From Lotus japonicus (lineage: Eukaryota; Streptophyta; Magnoliopsida; Fabales; Fabaceae), in contig NC_080043.1 in NCBI RefSeq assembly GCF_012489685.1, forward strand, positions 40,687,127 through 40,751,126: a stretch of 64,000 bases of DNA. The letters are read 5' to 3'. This document shows, piece after piece, positions 20,813 to 33,313 of this stretch. Within the stretch, counting starts at the first letter, position 1; the number at the start of each line of letters is the position of its first letter. A program made the position numbers and the translations under genes. The notes below the pieces were generated by a model. That model saw nothing but the letters and a program-made list of their open reading frames with translations. It was not told the DNA's origin and did no database searches.

Positions 20813-22683
20813 TTACCTCGTCTTCGTCAAAATCAGGTGTTCTTGTTATAATTTCATGCCGAAAATAATGATCCAACTTAGCTTTAACACTTAAACTTGA
20901 AGTTTATCTCCTCGTCTGAACAAACTTATCAAATTCTGTCAAATGTTCAGTATTAGCAACCCTTATACTAGACGAAGAAGACCTTCCACTAGAATCTTTG
21001 AGCTGATGATAATCAATTAGCAAATCATAACACAATTCTTGAATTATGTTAACTTCTGGAGCTGAGTTCTCTCCCTACAGCTTAGGAAAGTAGAATTGAA
21101 GCAAAAGCATTTTAAATTGAGGATCCAATTATCCAAAACAGTAGCAACTCCCATAATATCATGAATCACACTCCAATTAACTTTGAAATTTAATCATCAT
21201 ATTTTTTGTCATCTCTTTAATCAATGAAATAGGGAAACTCATCCAATCAGTTATTGCCAACTTAATTTCACAAATCTTAGGAAAGTAGAGGTTGGCTATT
21301 GGATATTTAGTACCATAAATTATCTCAGTTATGGAGTTAAACAGTTCTAGGCACTTACAAAAATCCTTGCAAATTGCCATTGAGAATTACGAAGTAAACA
21401 AGTGTAGTGAGAGTCACGTTGCTTTAATCGAATAAATACATTCTTGTAGCCAATGGCAATGTCAAGCATCTTAAAGGTCGAATTCTATCTAGTTGGGAAA
21501 TCCAATGCCAACTTTCTATTAGATGGAACTGGAAATTGCTTGGTTGTCTCCTCAAACTTTTCTTTCCTTTTCGGTGTAGCATTCCAATATGCTACACTAT
21601 TTCGAATGTTTCCTACCCCATCTTCCAACCCCTCGTTAACAATTAAATTAAGGATGTGTGCGCAGCAACGCATATGAAGTCACGACTCATCCCTCAACAA
21701 ATTTTCTAACCCCAACTTATTCTTAACTTCTCTAATCATAGATTCATTAGTGGGGCAGTTATCTAGAGTGATAGTTGATATTTTGGAGTCAATATTCCAA
21801 TCCCAAGGTAGTTAATAAGTGCTTCACAAAGTCTATGACTAGTGTGCGGGGAAAAACGTAAATAAACCTAAAAAACAAATTTACAATATTTGCTATAAAT
21901 CATTTTTCATAAAAAACACAAAATAATTAAGAAAGTTATAAAATTACAAAGTTCATTATTTAAAAACTCAACTTTGTAAAGTCCAGGTAGAATCAATGTA
22001 GTGAGTTGTGATCGCCATATATCTGCTCTTTTGATGGCTTTATATCTGAGGTTATGTCCTTCATGACTGTCTAACATCTTCATAACACAAGTTTTATGAA
22101 ATTCATAGATTTTAATGACCTCCTTCTTGATAGTGTTTTGAGTTGGAACTTGAAACAATGGTTGGAGATAATTAGAGTATCTCCGAAATTCGATATGATC
22201 AACTACTGATAGTGGATAAACATGCAAAATAATTGCACATGCAAGCAGCTTTTTTGAATTATCCGCATCAGAAGCTCCAACTCCCAACTCTTGCTTGCCT
22301 TGTGAAGCTTTAGGTATGAGAAATGTTTGACCTTTGTCATGGCCTCTTGTCATTATCTTCATATGAACACAACTTGCCACATGGTTGCGCAAGTGGTTGG
22401 TTCCATTCTTCGAATTGCCACTAAGCCTTTTTTTACAATAAATGCATATTGCCTTGTGTTGCCCGTCCACACCAACCCTATTAAAATGCTGTCATACAAA
22501 ACTCCTAAGCTTATTTGTTTCAAGTTCTACTGAATCTGTATCATCCTGAGGATCAACATGAGATAGCTCGTTAACTGCTAGAGCTTTAAGTGTAGGATTA
22601 GAAGTTCCTTCTGTAGTTGGTTAATGAGTACTATCTTGCTGAGAACTAGACACTTCCACACTTGTTATGTTCACTTGATCCAT
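20813..22683 (-). pseudogene. hAT-2 transposase relic, RICESLEEPER/ZBED type
   Basis: The minus strand reads MDQVNITSVEV from 22683 and meets a TAA at 22621-22623. A BED finger follows (CIYCKKRLSGNSKNGTNHLRNH, about 22450-22380), then the helical region ending ADIWRSQLTT near 22000. The catalytic stretch ITLDNCPTNES (second Asp, about 21770) precedes MRCCAHILNLIVNEGL (21673-21630). A TGA replaces the Trp codon just before MRCC. The C-terminal part reads to about 20815, ending AKLDHYFRHE and PDFDEDE at a donor-like GTAAAA. The dimerisation exon is missing, lost at the junction with the MITE fragment. Multiple stops show it is dead. Confidence 0.75.
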
Positions 22684-23759
22684 TTTCCCTATGACATAAA
22701 TGAAAGACAATGAATATTTATAACAAAAGAAAGAAAAACTGAACATACAGTAAAAATAACTAAAATAAGAAAGCGAAAATATACTGAGCTAAAACAATTT
22801 CAAATGACTACAATTTCGAATGACTAAATGGGAAACAAGAGTAGCATAGGCAAGCTTCCGCAAAATTCAGGTTGCAACTTCACATACCAATTAGTCCATA
22901 TTAGCATTTGAGAAAGTGCAATCTGAAGTAAATTTAAAGTAGCTTTTGTTTGCACAACTGAATAACAAATTTCTTGAAAGATGTCAGCTAAGGTTCTCTC
23001 CTCTTTCTTTCCTTTTCATGTTAATAATTAAAACTGATTGAATCAAGAAAAACCAAAGATCCAAAAGGGGAAAAACACTAACAACTTACCCCGAATAAAT
23101 TAACCAGAAGATTACAATCCACTACTAAATTTAAAACCGCAGCCACAACTGGAAAATAGCTAGCAAAATAAACATTGTGCCTCCAACAGATAGCCCCACA
23201 TGAAGATTAACAAGTGTATTGCTATATACACTCACACATAATAGTAATAAAGGATAACAATACCCATAAAAGGTATCAAGTAATGCAGAACAAACCTATT
23301 ACTCATTGTTGTGTTTTTGCTCAGTTAAGTTCACTTCTTTTAAACATCGACACATTCAGGCTTCATGCAAATGTGTCTAATCGGAGAAAAAAAATAAAAA
23401 AACACAAAAAATAAACAATGGTTAAACTTTGGGGATCAACAACAGAAAGACCATGAGAAAATGAAACTAAATCGATGAGAAGAAAAAGGGAGTACCTTTT
23501 GTACTACAACTTTTTTAGAAAAGACGACGAAATTGAGATTATAAATAAGAAAGGTTGAGATAAGAAAGATGAGGACTTGGAAGTGAAGAATCGTGCCGTC
23601 ACGGGAGGGAGGCGGGGGAGGGTCGCGGATGGAGGTGGAGAGGATAGGTGCAGCTGTCAGGTAGAAAGAACAATGATTGAGGAAGGGATGAAGATTAACC
23701 CTAGGTTTACTAGTATATATACATGGGGCAATTTAGTAAATTCATGTGTTCAGGTAGGG
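22684..23759 (-). other. Upstream region of the hAT-2 relic
   Basis: AT-rich DNA with no convincing gene. It most likely contains the leader and promoter side of the minus-strand hAT relic. The short frames at 23214-23414 and 23577-23774 have no recognisable domain. Confidence 0.45.
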
Positions 23760-23893
23760 TTCGGGCATGGGTAGTGCACATCCCAGACCCGAACCCAAAC
23801 CCTATTTTTTCAATTGGGTTTTACTCGAACCCATACCTAGTCAAATCGGGTCCGACGGGTACCGGCGGATTCGGGTTAAATTGCCATCCCTTA
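23760..23893 (-). repeat. hAT-like terminus (right end of hAT-2)
   Basis: The sequence ends GCCATCCCTTA. On the minus strand it begins TAAGGGATGGCAATTTAACC and continues with repeated ACCCGA/GGGTTCGGGT words. This is a familiar plant hAT end (AGGGATGGCAA plus GGGTCGGGT subterminal repeats), placed correctly upstream of the hAT-2 relic. I found no matching left end, consistent with truncation on that side. Confidence 0.55.
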
Positions 23894-25514
23894 CCTTAGA
23901 TCCTCACGCACATCAAAATAAAAGAAATAGAAATAGGAGATATGATATGTGATATGTTAGGAAAAGAATATAGATATAAAAAGAAAGTAATAGAAATGAA
24001 AGAGAAAGTGAGATGAGTGTATAAAAACTCAATATGTTGAGCTTGGTTGCGATTGGATTTCCATTGAATTCAACTAGGACTTAAGTCGAAGCTAACGTAT
24101 CAAAATCTTGTTTCTCCAATCCACGTTAAATTCAACGTGGCTAATTGAGATCATGCCGAAAAAATTCTAGCAACACACACTTAAACACATTTTTCTAGCA
24201 TTTTCTCATTTAGAGGGACCACTATGAATTTTATTCAATTAATAAAAGAGTGTTGAAAAGTAAGTGTTAAAGTGAGGTGCAGAGTTATTGATTGTGTTTT
24301 GGAGAGTACTGGAAGTGTGTGCGCAACAACATTTTTCCATCCTACATTACTTGTTGACAGGTTGTGTTTTATTTGTTTGAAATGCACATTGAGCTATCCA
24401 GGTGCATTTATTTATAAGCCAAATGAATGCATTAAAAGAGAGTGCAAGGGGTACTGAGAGAAAAGTTCATCAAAAGAGGAAGGTAAACTAGAGAGGCAGA
24501 AGTAAACAAAGCCAAGAATAAATAAAGCACAAAATGAATTTGCAACCAAATAAGCCCCTCCTCAAAAAAAATCCTTATAACTTGGATAAATTCAGGGCAC
24601 ATTCAAAGACTCCTTATATCCTACGTGGCACTCCAAGCCTTTTCACTTAAGGCCTTAATAATCTGATGTGACACCCTCTTATGCATCCTCATCTTTTCAG
24701 CCCTTTTTCCTCTCTTCATCCCCATTCATTAAAGCAAATTGACAATACAACAATTCCATTGATACCCATCAAACCAAATAAATTCTGAAATCAGTTTTGA
24801 ACCTTTCAAATTATGTTTTTAATTTTTCAAAACCACATCATCCCCATTCAATACAGCAAATACAAAATCCAAAAATTTTATCGATACTTATCATAGCAAA
24901 TAAATTCTGAAATTAGTTTTGAACTTCTAGAAATCATATTTGTACTTTTCAACATTAGGTTTAAATATCATCATATTGCAAAGTCATGAATGCTTGTAAA
25001 TTCTGATTGTTCAAGACCTCTAAAATCCTCCATTCAATTAATTAGTAGACCCAGTTTTAACTCATATCTTCAACTTTAAATTGCAAGTCTATACAGAAAT
25101 ATGCTAATAATTTCATATTGTTACAAACCTTCCAAACTAGATTGCGTATTCGAATAAAAGAATTACATGATCTGTTGATTTAAAACAATAAAATAAAAAA
25201 GGTTACACAAAGTGTTGAAAATATAGATAAAGAAACTTATAAATAAAATATTTTTTCAAATGAATTTATAAATAACGTTATTGCACGTTCTATTGATTTA
25301 AAAAATTAATAAAAGGGATTACACGTGTTATTATTATTAAACATAATTGAAAGTGGTTTTGTACGATGTGGAGTACAAAAAGAAATGTGTGCTTTGAAAT
25401 TGAAAGTGAAATTGATTCAGCACGTTGATTCAACACAACTTTTGACCTTCTTCCTTCACAATTCTTATTCCAATGCCATTTAACACCCTTCTAAATTCTC
25501 ATATGAGTGTGCAA
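23894..25514. other. AT-rich spacer, no gene seen
   Basis: No coding segment with domain similarity is visible. The region is AT-rich with scattered homopolymer tracts and ends at the TSD of hAT-3. A stretch at 24120-24280 has MITE-like texture, but I could not match its ends. Confidence 0.5.
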
Positions 25515-25619
25515 CAGGGGCAAACCCACTTGAAGGCTAGGTTAGCAACACCATTTTTTATTTTTATTTTTTTAAAAAAATTATATGCTTGATAAGAAAA
25601 GAAAAACCCTCAATAGTTT

Positions 25620-25850
25620 TCTCAGTCACGCACGTTCTCTGCCTCTCCCTGTTTTCTCACGCACGCATGCTCTCTTCCTCTCTCTGTTTTCTCTCACGCA
25701 CGCTCTCTACCTCTCTCAGCTCTCCTTCGATAATCGAAACACTCTCTCTGTTCTCAGTCACGGTTGTCACGCACACGTGCTATCTTTGCTCTTGCTTCCC
25801 AAGTCTCCGTTGAAGCTCTCTGCCTCTCTCTGCTGTCTGCACGCACGCAA
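25620..25850 (+). repeat. Imperfect TCACGCACGC / CTCTCTCTGT repeats in the hAT-3 leader
   Basis: CT-rich leader with repeated TCACGCACGC or similar words separated by CTCTCTCTGTTTTCTC blocks. It yields spurious Ser/Leu-rich frames. It is probably the 5' UTR of the hAT-3 transposase. Confidence 0.5.
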
Positions 25851-26209
25851 CGAGGGTTTGGGTTTTCTGATTCTCAAACACTCAAAAGGTAATGCTTTCT
25901 CACTTCTCAGTTTCCCTCCCTGAATTTTCTTAATTTGTATTGGGTTTTTTGAATTCTGATTCTGGAAAAGGGTTTGGGTTCTTGTTCTACCAATATTCTT
26001 GTTGTTTGTTCTACCAAGATTCTTTTTCTAGGGTTTGATAGAAGTGGAACATAAAAGGAATGTTGATGAGGAAATTGAAATTGATATATCTGTGGTGTGG
26101 AAATTGAAATTGATATCTCTATTGAAAGTTGTGACTGCGGGTTCCCCTTCGGTTTCCATATTTTGGCAAAATTGAAATTGAATTGATATCTTCTATTTTT
26201 CTTGTATAG

Positions 26210-27499
26210 GCAGTTTTGTTTGAGGGTATTAAAGTTGTTGATTATGAATTGTTGGAAATAGATCCAGGAATTTGGCCTCCAATTTCAAGCTATCATCCTG
26301 ACATTCAAAATGATAAAGGAAAGCTTATTTAAAAATAGGTCTTCATCAACCTCCTCACAATTTTATTTACCCTTGGACTGAACAAGATAATCAAAGACGT
26401 AGATTTTGCAAAAATTGGTTTGATTTGTATGATTGGATTGATTATAGTGAATCTAAGGACCAAGCATTTTGTTTGTTATGTTTTTTGTTTAAGAATGTCT
26501 CTAAATACGGAGGAGATCACTTTATGACAGAGGGGTTTGGTGATTGGAAGAATTCTCAATGATTTCCTAGTTATGCTACTTCTTCCAATACTCATCTTGA
26601 TTGTGTGCATATAAGTTACGATCTCATGAACCCAAACCAAAGTATTAAGGTTGCATTTGTTAATCAAACTAAACAAATGAATTCTGAATATCGTGTTCGT
26701 GTAAACACATCTCTTATAGCTACTATGTTTCTTTTGAGGTGTGGTATGCCATTTAGAGTGAGTGACGTGTCCTTTAACTCTTTATTTAAGGGGCCATTTC
26801 TTGAGTTGGTGGACACTCTAAAGGAAATTAACCCAGAGATAGCTAATGTAATAAATTGTGTTTCGGGAAATAACTTTATGACTGCCCCTAAGATTCAAAA
26901 GGATCTTGCTACTGTTTGTGCATGTGAAATAACTCAACAAATTGTATGTGATATTGCGGATGATGTGTTTTGTGTTTTGATTGATGAACCTGGTGATGTT
27001 GCTGGTAAAGAACAAATGGTTGTTGTTATTCGCTATGTTAATAGTGAAGGTTTGGTAAAAGAAAGGTTTCCTAGGATTGTTAGTGTTAAAGAAACAAGTG
27101 CTAAGTCACTTAAGGAGTTGTTGTCTATTAATGACTTGAGTTTATCTAGCATAAGGGGGCAAGGATATGATGGAGCTAGCAATATGCGAGGTAAGATTGG
27201 TGGTTTGAGAACTTTAATTTAAAATGAAAATCCATCCACTTATTATGTGCATTGTTTTGCCCATCAACTTCAATTGGCACTTGTTGCATGTGCTAAGACT
27301 CACAAAGATGTTAGTGTTTTATTCAGGAAGGTCAGAATGCTTGTATACTTTCATACGGTCTTTTAACAAGAGACAAAAATTGCTTCGGGACAAAAAAGTA
27401 TCTCAATTTGCTAAATTGATTGTAGAGGGTCAGATAGAGACTGGTAGTGGATTAGATCAAGAATCGTCTATTGCTAGAGCGGGTCATATTTTGTTGTAA
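26210..27499 (+). pseudogene. hAT-3 transposase relic (TTF zinc finger, DUF4371; ZMYM1-like)
   Basis: The frame begins FEGIKVVDYELLEIDPG, is broken by stops near 26330, and resumes with a TTF-type finger (RRRFCKNWFDLYDWIDYSES, then FCLLCFLF, 26395-26490). A further stop lies at about 26560. The long open part 26605-27222 is the DUF4371 domain, with MFLLRCGMPFR, the catalytic-region motif CVLIDEPGDV and the family hallmark IRGQGYDGASNMRG. A TAA at 27220-27222 precedes YYVHCFAHQLQLAL (about 27240). The frame shifts again and ends near 27499 at GSGLDQESSIARAG. The C-terminal dimerisation half is missing. The element's TIRs follow closely, so this is an internal-deletion copy. Confidence 0.8.
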
Positions 27500-27876
27500 G
27501 CCTAGTCCTTCTTTGACTATAATGTAAACTTTTCTATTTCCATGAGAAACTTTCTCTCATGGTTTTATCTATAATATTTATCTTTTTCGAAAAAATAAAT
27601 ATTTTCAATATATTTTAGTTTATAATTGCTTTTATGTTTAACCACATTGATATATAAGGTTTGGATCCGCCCCTGGTGTGCAATGCTCAATGGAATTTTT
27701 AGATATGCAGATCTGCTGATTCATTTTCCCTCACAATGTTTCATTTAACGAGTTTTATTTCTTAAAAGAATATCCTTCACACCCCTATAAATAGGTACAT
27801 TTTTACATCGATTGCCGCACTTTGTTTCAACTTCACCTTCTGAAGTAGTTTTTTGAAATTCTCTTTAGTTATTGCA

Positions 27877-29150
27877 ATGTATTTTTCCATCAGTTTGTTT
27901 TCTCAGATCAATCTTAGCAAGGAAAATTGGAACATTATTGGTGGGGTGGTTCGAGCTTGGCATGGCCCAGTTGTAGATAATTCTAAACTTCTATTTTCAT
28001 AAAATTGGCATTCATGGATATCAAGGTAAGGACTTTGTTTCCTCTTGCACTATTGATTATATGGTTTTGTTGTTCATGACTTTGATTGTTGATCAAATTT
28101 TTTATTAGGGTGATAGTCTTCATACATTTACAAAGAAGACCATTGTTATAGGATGAAACAGATTGTTATTGATGGGAATGTTTATTCCTTTAGGAATTTT
28201 GAAGTTGTTAACAACTTTGGTGATTTTATACCTACTAGGCATCAAAAGCGGATAAACCTAGTGTTGGAGACAAAGATTGTCCGTGTTAGCAATCAAAAGA
28301 TCCCTCGAACCTTTTATTCGTTCGACGATTTGAATGAGATTTTAACACCTACATATGGTCAGAACTATTTGGTTTGTAAGCACCCTGTACAAATTCTTGG
28401 AATTGACTATTTTGTGGTTATTGATTTGCTAAATATTTAGATTTTCATTTTTGAAACACTAAATATTGAGATATTACTGTAACTGAAATATGAATGTGCT
28501 CTTCAATTAGCACTGCACATTAAATGATGCATTTTTTATCACATATGCACTACACTTATTATATAAGCCAATATTTGTGATGTTTGGGTCCCTACTTTTA
28601 TAGCACATCTGCAATTATCTTACATTCTTTTACAACTTTTTTCTAAACTCAAATATTTAAATTAGCAATTGATTTTCTCACCAATCATTCATTTGTTATT
28701 CTTAATACTTTGAGGCAGTAATCCCTGGTTGTTTCCCTTATTGTCACCTTTTTTTACGGTTGCCCTTATTGTTTTTGTTATTTAGGTTCTTACATTTTGA
28801 TATTATAAATGTCATGGGTATGCTAACTAGTGTCGGGACAGAAAAGGAATGGGACCGGAATGGAGTTATGACCAAGAGAAGTACTATTGAGTTGGAATCC
28901 TATGGGCGTGCAATTTAATTTATGATATTTTTCTATATCATTTATCATCTTACGCTTAAATAAATTGCACTTTCATGTTTATATTTTTTTATTATCTTAA
29001 TCTATAATATATTTGGTTTGCATAAAGGTAATAAGTGTGCCCTATTTGGTGAGTACGTTGATGAGTTAGTTGAATTCTTTCCTAAGTGCCGGCAACATCT
29101 CCCATATTGTTGTTATCATTATGTTGGCAAAAATTAGGACATTCAATGGT
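27877..29150 (+). pseudogene. RPA70-like OB-fold protein relic (DUF223-type)
   Basis: Resembles the plant family related to the large subunit of replication protein A, a single-stranded-DNA binder. Exon 1 runs from ATG 27877 to 28025 and reads NLSKENWNIIGGVVRAWHGP. Exon 2 spans about 28109-28440 with GDSLHTFTKK, then NVYSFRNFEVVNNFG and the TRHQKRINL segment of the first OB fold. A later exon near 28800-28900 reads MGMLTSVGTEKEWDRNG, and another near 29030-29150 reads CALFGEYVDELVEFFP. A TAA with a one-base shift near 28000 and another shift near 28150 break the frame. TATAAATA lies at about 27783-27791. Many plant genomes carry decayed copies of this family. The downstream part is missing. 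Confidence 0.7.
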
Positions 29151-29236
29151 ATATTTTCAATTTCTCTGTCAAGTACATTCATGTCTAAATTCAAGATTTT
29201 TACACATACATGATTTTACTATTTTTCTGTCGTAGA

Positions 29237-29420
29237 TGGTAGGGGTGAGCATAAATTCCGTACCCGACCAAACCCGCTCTACCCGTTTCCAAAATCACGT
29301 CCGCGGTCGGGTTGGGCCACGAGTACTGCGAAATTTTCTGGCGGTTACGTGCGGCTACCCTCGGTCGGAATCGGGGGGAATTTTAGCTTCCGTCGATACC
29401 CGAATCGAACCGACGTAGCA
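29237..29420 (+). repeat. Orphan hAT-like terminus rich in CCCG words
   Basis: Starts TAGGGGTGAGCATAAATTCC and continues with ACCCGACC, ACCCGCTC and CGGTCGG words. This texture matches subterminal regions of many plant hAT elements. It sits directly downstream of the RPA-like relic, inside what would be an intron. No matching right end is visible before the T4 element. The classification is by resemblance only. Confidence 0.4.
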
Positions 29421-31222
29421 TTGGACATTCACTTTTGTTTACATAATATCTGATCTAAGTAACTATTCTTATCCAATATCCATAGGACCATATGTAACTC
29501 CCCGATTTCTCGAGTGTCACACAGTAACCGAACATCATAGATTTCGCAAGGAATTTTTGTCGGTTAATTAATTAATCTTGAATTAATGACAAAAGTCAAA
29601 TTTTACGAAATTCTTGAAACTTAACCATTTTAAACTCGCGGAAATAATTAATAACGCAAAACTTCCGAATTAAATAATCATCTGAAAGAGTATGTGTAAG
29701 GCCCAAGTTTTTAAACTTATGCCAAGTAAATAGAATCCTATTCACGATTGGGGTTTGATGTATCGTGAAGGGAAACCTGAACTAGAGTTTACCAAATGAA
29801 ATAAATTTATGAAGGAGAAATTTCAGGAAAAGTATAAGGATTGCATCATGATCGATAAAAGTTATAGCACGATCGTTATACGCGTAAACCTAGGTCAGAA
29901 ACCCTAGTATATAGCGAGTTTTCACTTTTAGGCACGATGGAAGTTAATTCCAAAAATCTTCAGAGAAATGTTAGAACTTCTCTTTTTCCATATATCACAA
30001 TCGTTTCGAGGCGAAACTCTAGGATCTACGAACTTCCGATTCCAATCATCGGAAGGTTGCCGAAACTGAAACCCTGGTATTTCAAAACCCTAGAATCACT
30101 CGACAATGAAGACTTTTTCTATTCAGAGCTTCAAATGAAGATTCTACACGCGAACACCCATTTCTCTTGATGATTTCAATCTTTCTTCAGAAGGAAGTTT
30201 TCCATTCCGACATTCGATGCAAAAAGCAACTTATCGGGTAAAATAGTTTTATACCGATTATGCATTAGTCGCTAAAAATACAAGGAGTCCTCATTTTAGT
30301 TTTGGAATTCTTTCGCCAAAACATATCTATTAATTCACGGAGAATGAAGCCGGAAAAATCAAATTCGCGAAACTTTCATTTTACCGCGTTTTGCCAACCT
30401 CTATATAAAGCCAAGAAATGAGAAAAAAACAAATATCTTACCCATTTCATCCAAGGAGGCCGCGAGTTTGAGAGGAGAGGAGGAGAAGAAGATTTTGTTC
30501 ATTACTTGCTTGATCGTCGATCAATTAGTTGCTGCTTCAAGGTTTCGAGGTATAGTCGCTAATCCTTACCTCTGATCGCTTTTTCCATAGCTTTTCTGTA
30601 GGCTTTTCTGAGCTGATAGTTTTGAGGTTTTTGCAAAACTATCCTGAATATTTCATTTCTGATTCTAAACCTCTTCCTTATGTGCCCAAGATCACTTCTG
30701 CCGGATTAGATTTTCCGTAATGTCACCGGAATTCCGCCGGAATCAATTTTAGCCTTAAATACCCATTTTTGGAGTTTTTGGAGTAAAGCTTCAACCTTTA
30801 GGCTGAAAACTATCGCCTTAGCTTAGTGCTAGTAGGATTAGTTGTCATAAACGTCGTTGGTGACGTCCCTGTCAAATTTGATTTTTGGGATTTCAGTTTT
30901 GAAATTCTAAGTTAAAAATAGTGACCAAAATACCCCTGCGACAGTTTTTGATCCGATAATTTTTCCGAGTTTAGAATAACCTTAGTTACGGCTAATGATA
31001 GCATAGGAACCAAGTTTGATCGAAGAAAAATCGAGTCCCCTAATTACCTAAAGTGGCCGAGCCTATAGGGGGGGGAGGAGGAAAATTTCCTTTTCCGAAA
31101 ACTTGTCCTTTCGCGCTAGATTATCGTACCTCGGAGTATGTACTACTTCGAGTAACCTTAGTAAGTATCGATAGCTTAGTTTCCGATAGATTCTGATAGT
31201 ATTCTGTGGTTTTACTTTAAAG

Positions 31223-31300
31223 GTGCTTTTGAGGATTTCCCTGAGGAACAACACTTTGATTGTGAGGAAGCGTTAGGCGATCACTCTGGAGAACCTACAG
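31223..31300 (+). other. T3 78-bp mini-exon candidate
   Basis: Preceded by AAAG and followed by GTGAGG, consistent with acceptor and donor sites. It has no ATG and one acidic open frame (AFEDFPEEQHFDCEEALG). The length is exactly 78 bp in T1, T2, T3 and T5, even where T5 has diverged strongly. Splicing itself is inferred. Confidence 0.5.
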
Positions 31301-32829
31301 GTGAGGGCTACTCACTGAATCTCTAGTTAATGCTTAGGGTCGATGCTTTCGACATTGTTTACTGTTTATGCACTTGTTTGTGTTTGATTGGAAAAATGTT
31401 TTCTGAGGCTTCGGCTGACAATGTAGATGATGCATCTACTGAATGTTTTTGATGATTGACTTACATGCTATGTGCTATGTGGGTAATCTAGGTTGTGTGG
31501 TGCATGCTTTATATGCTAAGTGCTACTTGTTTATTCTGAGATGCTTTGATATATGACACGTTTGATGACTGTGATGTTTTAACTATGTCTTGCACTCATA
31601 ACTGTGATTCTGAGGAGTGAGAATAGCGGGCATGTCATGCCGATTTTATTTTGCGAGTTTTGAGAAAGTTTGATAGGACGAATGAGATTCGGGCCTTGTT
31701 ATGATGTTTATGGATCGAGACATTCTCTGGAGTCATTTGGGGATTAGGAGATCCCGAGAACTTATAGGATTTGCGATAAGACTAAAAAGGATAGTATTTT
31801 GAAAAGAAAACTCATAAGACATTAAACAACCTCTAAATCTTTAAATAAAGATAATAATCTCGAAAGGAATCTTCGGATGCAAATCTTAGTTTTTGGAAAA
31901 CGAGAAGTGTCGTCGGATCCAATCGTTGAGGAAGTTGAGAAGTGTTGAGTATGTCGATGTTCTTGTACTGTTGGAGCAGCTGTGTTGAGTATGTTGATGC
32001 TCTTGTGCTGTTGGAGCAGCTATGTGTTGTTGGGCTATCCTGGGGATAAGTCCGGGAAACCGTTAGTTTCCGAGAGTGTGATACTCTGTGCTCGTTGAGC
32101 AGTTGTGACCATCGGATTGAGATGAGTTGGATGATTTGGAGATCATCGTGGGTTATGTGTTGTTGTGAAGAAGTGTCTTTTGTCGCAGAATCGACTTTAC
32201 CTTAGGGTAAGCTTTTAGAGACATTAATTTAGCTAGAACACGTGGCGACGTCTCGAGTGAGATTCGGAGACGTTGTTTGACTAATCATCCTGCATTCATG
32301 CAACATTAATGAGGTATTAACACAGGACGTACTCTGGACCTCGTCGGTTTCCAAAATGGTCATAAGACCCGGAATGCCGTGTAAGAGCGTTTGTAGACGT
32401 CTCTTGTAGCAGACCGAAATGGCAGACCTACGGGTTACGGCTGATCTGACTACCGTTGTTGTTGGAGTAAGAGGCACGCGGGCCGAAATGGTCCCACCGT
32501 GGCTGGTGCTAGGGCTGATCCGTTTGATGTCCATCCCTTTCCGGAATGCATGTGGTTAACTGGGTTAACCTCCATTGCATATCATGCAACATGCATACTA
32601 ATTTAGTTGTCGAATGTGATTGTTATTTGTTAATCCTATTTGGAACATGTTAAGTGTTTTATTGTCGTTGATGTTATTGTGAAATATGCAACCCTAGGAT
32701 GTCATCTCTAGCTATAAGCCTAAGTGGCTATTTATTATCTGTACCTATTGGGTTTAATATCTACATAGTTCTTTGGAGTTGACCTTCGCGTCTTCTGTGT
32801 GTGTTTTGGCGGACAATGCCTTTTGTCAG

Positions 32830-33309
32830 ATGTCCATTGCGGATTGGTTCACAATGGTCCACCCTTCGGGGGGGATCAGATATGAGATGATTGACCAGGA
32901 TGACCCCGGTTCGTGGGTGGTAGACCCCGCTAGCCACCGCGCGACCTATTCCGGGAGGATCATGGAGGATCGGGTAGATAGGGGAGGACTCTTGGTAGAG
33001 GGAGTATTGAGGAGGTTCTCTGTCAGCTTCAACTTGCCACCGGGTGTGCATTGCGGACCAGGAGCAGGAGGACCACCACCACCACCGTTGCCTTCAGACG
33101 AGGAGGATCCCTCAGAGGAGGAGCCAGTGGGAGTGCCTTCGGCAGAGTCTAGTGCACCCTCCGTTGCTGTCATAGATGACCATGGATCGGGCCCTAAGCC
33201 CGTGAGTCCAGCATCGGAGCGCATTGCGGTTGCGAGGGGAGGACGGATAGGGTTGGTAGACTTAGTTGTTCTGGATTCTGATTCAGACGACGATCATGCT
33301 GACACATAG
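32830..33309 (+). CDS. T3 LTR-encoded ORF, 159 aa, unknown function
   Basis: Starts at the ATG right after GCCTTTTGTCAG, which looks like a splice acceptor, and ends TAG at 33307-33309. The N-terminal half reads MSIADWFTMVHPSGG, then a region with SWVVDP, GRIMEDRVDR and SFNLPPGVHCGPG. A proline run (PPPPPLPSDEEDPSEEE) follows, and then a Ser/acidic tail ending VDLVVLDSDSDDDH. It aligns along its whole length with the T5 LTR ORF with many substitutions but no frameshift. It lies in the R/U5 part of the LTR, on the sense strand. I do not recognise the family. It could be an accessory or regulatory protein of the retroelement. The frame also stays open for 19 codons upstream of the ATG, but that part carries no ATG. 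Confidence 0.65.
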   Translation: MSIADWFTMVHPSGGIRYEMIDQDDPGSWVVDPASHRATYSGRIMEDRVDRGGLLVEGVLRRFSVSFNLPPGVHCGPGAGGPPPPPLPSDEEDPSEEEPVGVPSAESSAPSVAVIDDHGSGPKPVSPASERIAVARGGRIGLVDLVVLDSDSDDDHADT

Positions 33310-33313
33310 TTTT

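Larger units (their letters stand above)
25515..27675 (+). mobile_element. hAT-3 deletion derivative, TSD GTGTGCAA
   Basis: The left end is CAGGGGCAAACCC; the right end reads CAGGGGCGGATCC on the complement, the typical terminus of the ZMYM1-like hAT group. The 8-bp duplication GTGTGCAA is perfect at 25507-25514 and 27676-27683. Length is 2161 bp. It carries the 5' leader and the N-terminal half of a transposase but lacks the dimerisation domain, so it is non-autonomous. Confidence 0.85.
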
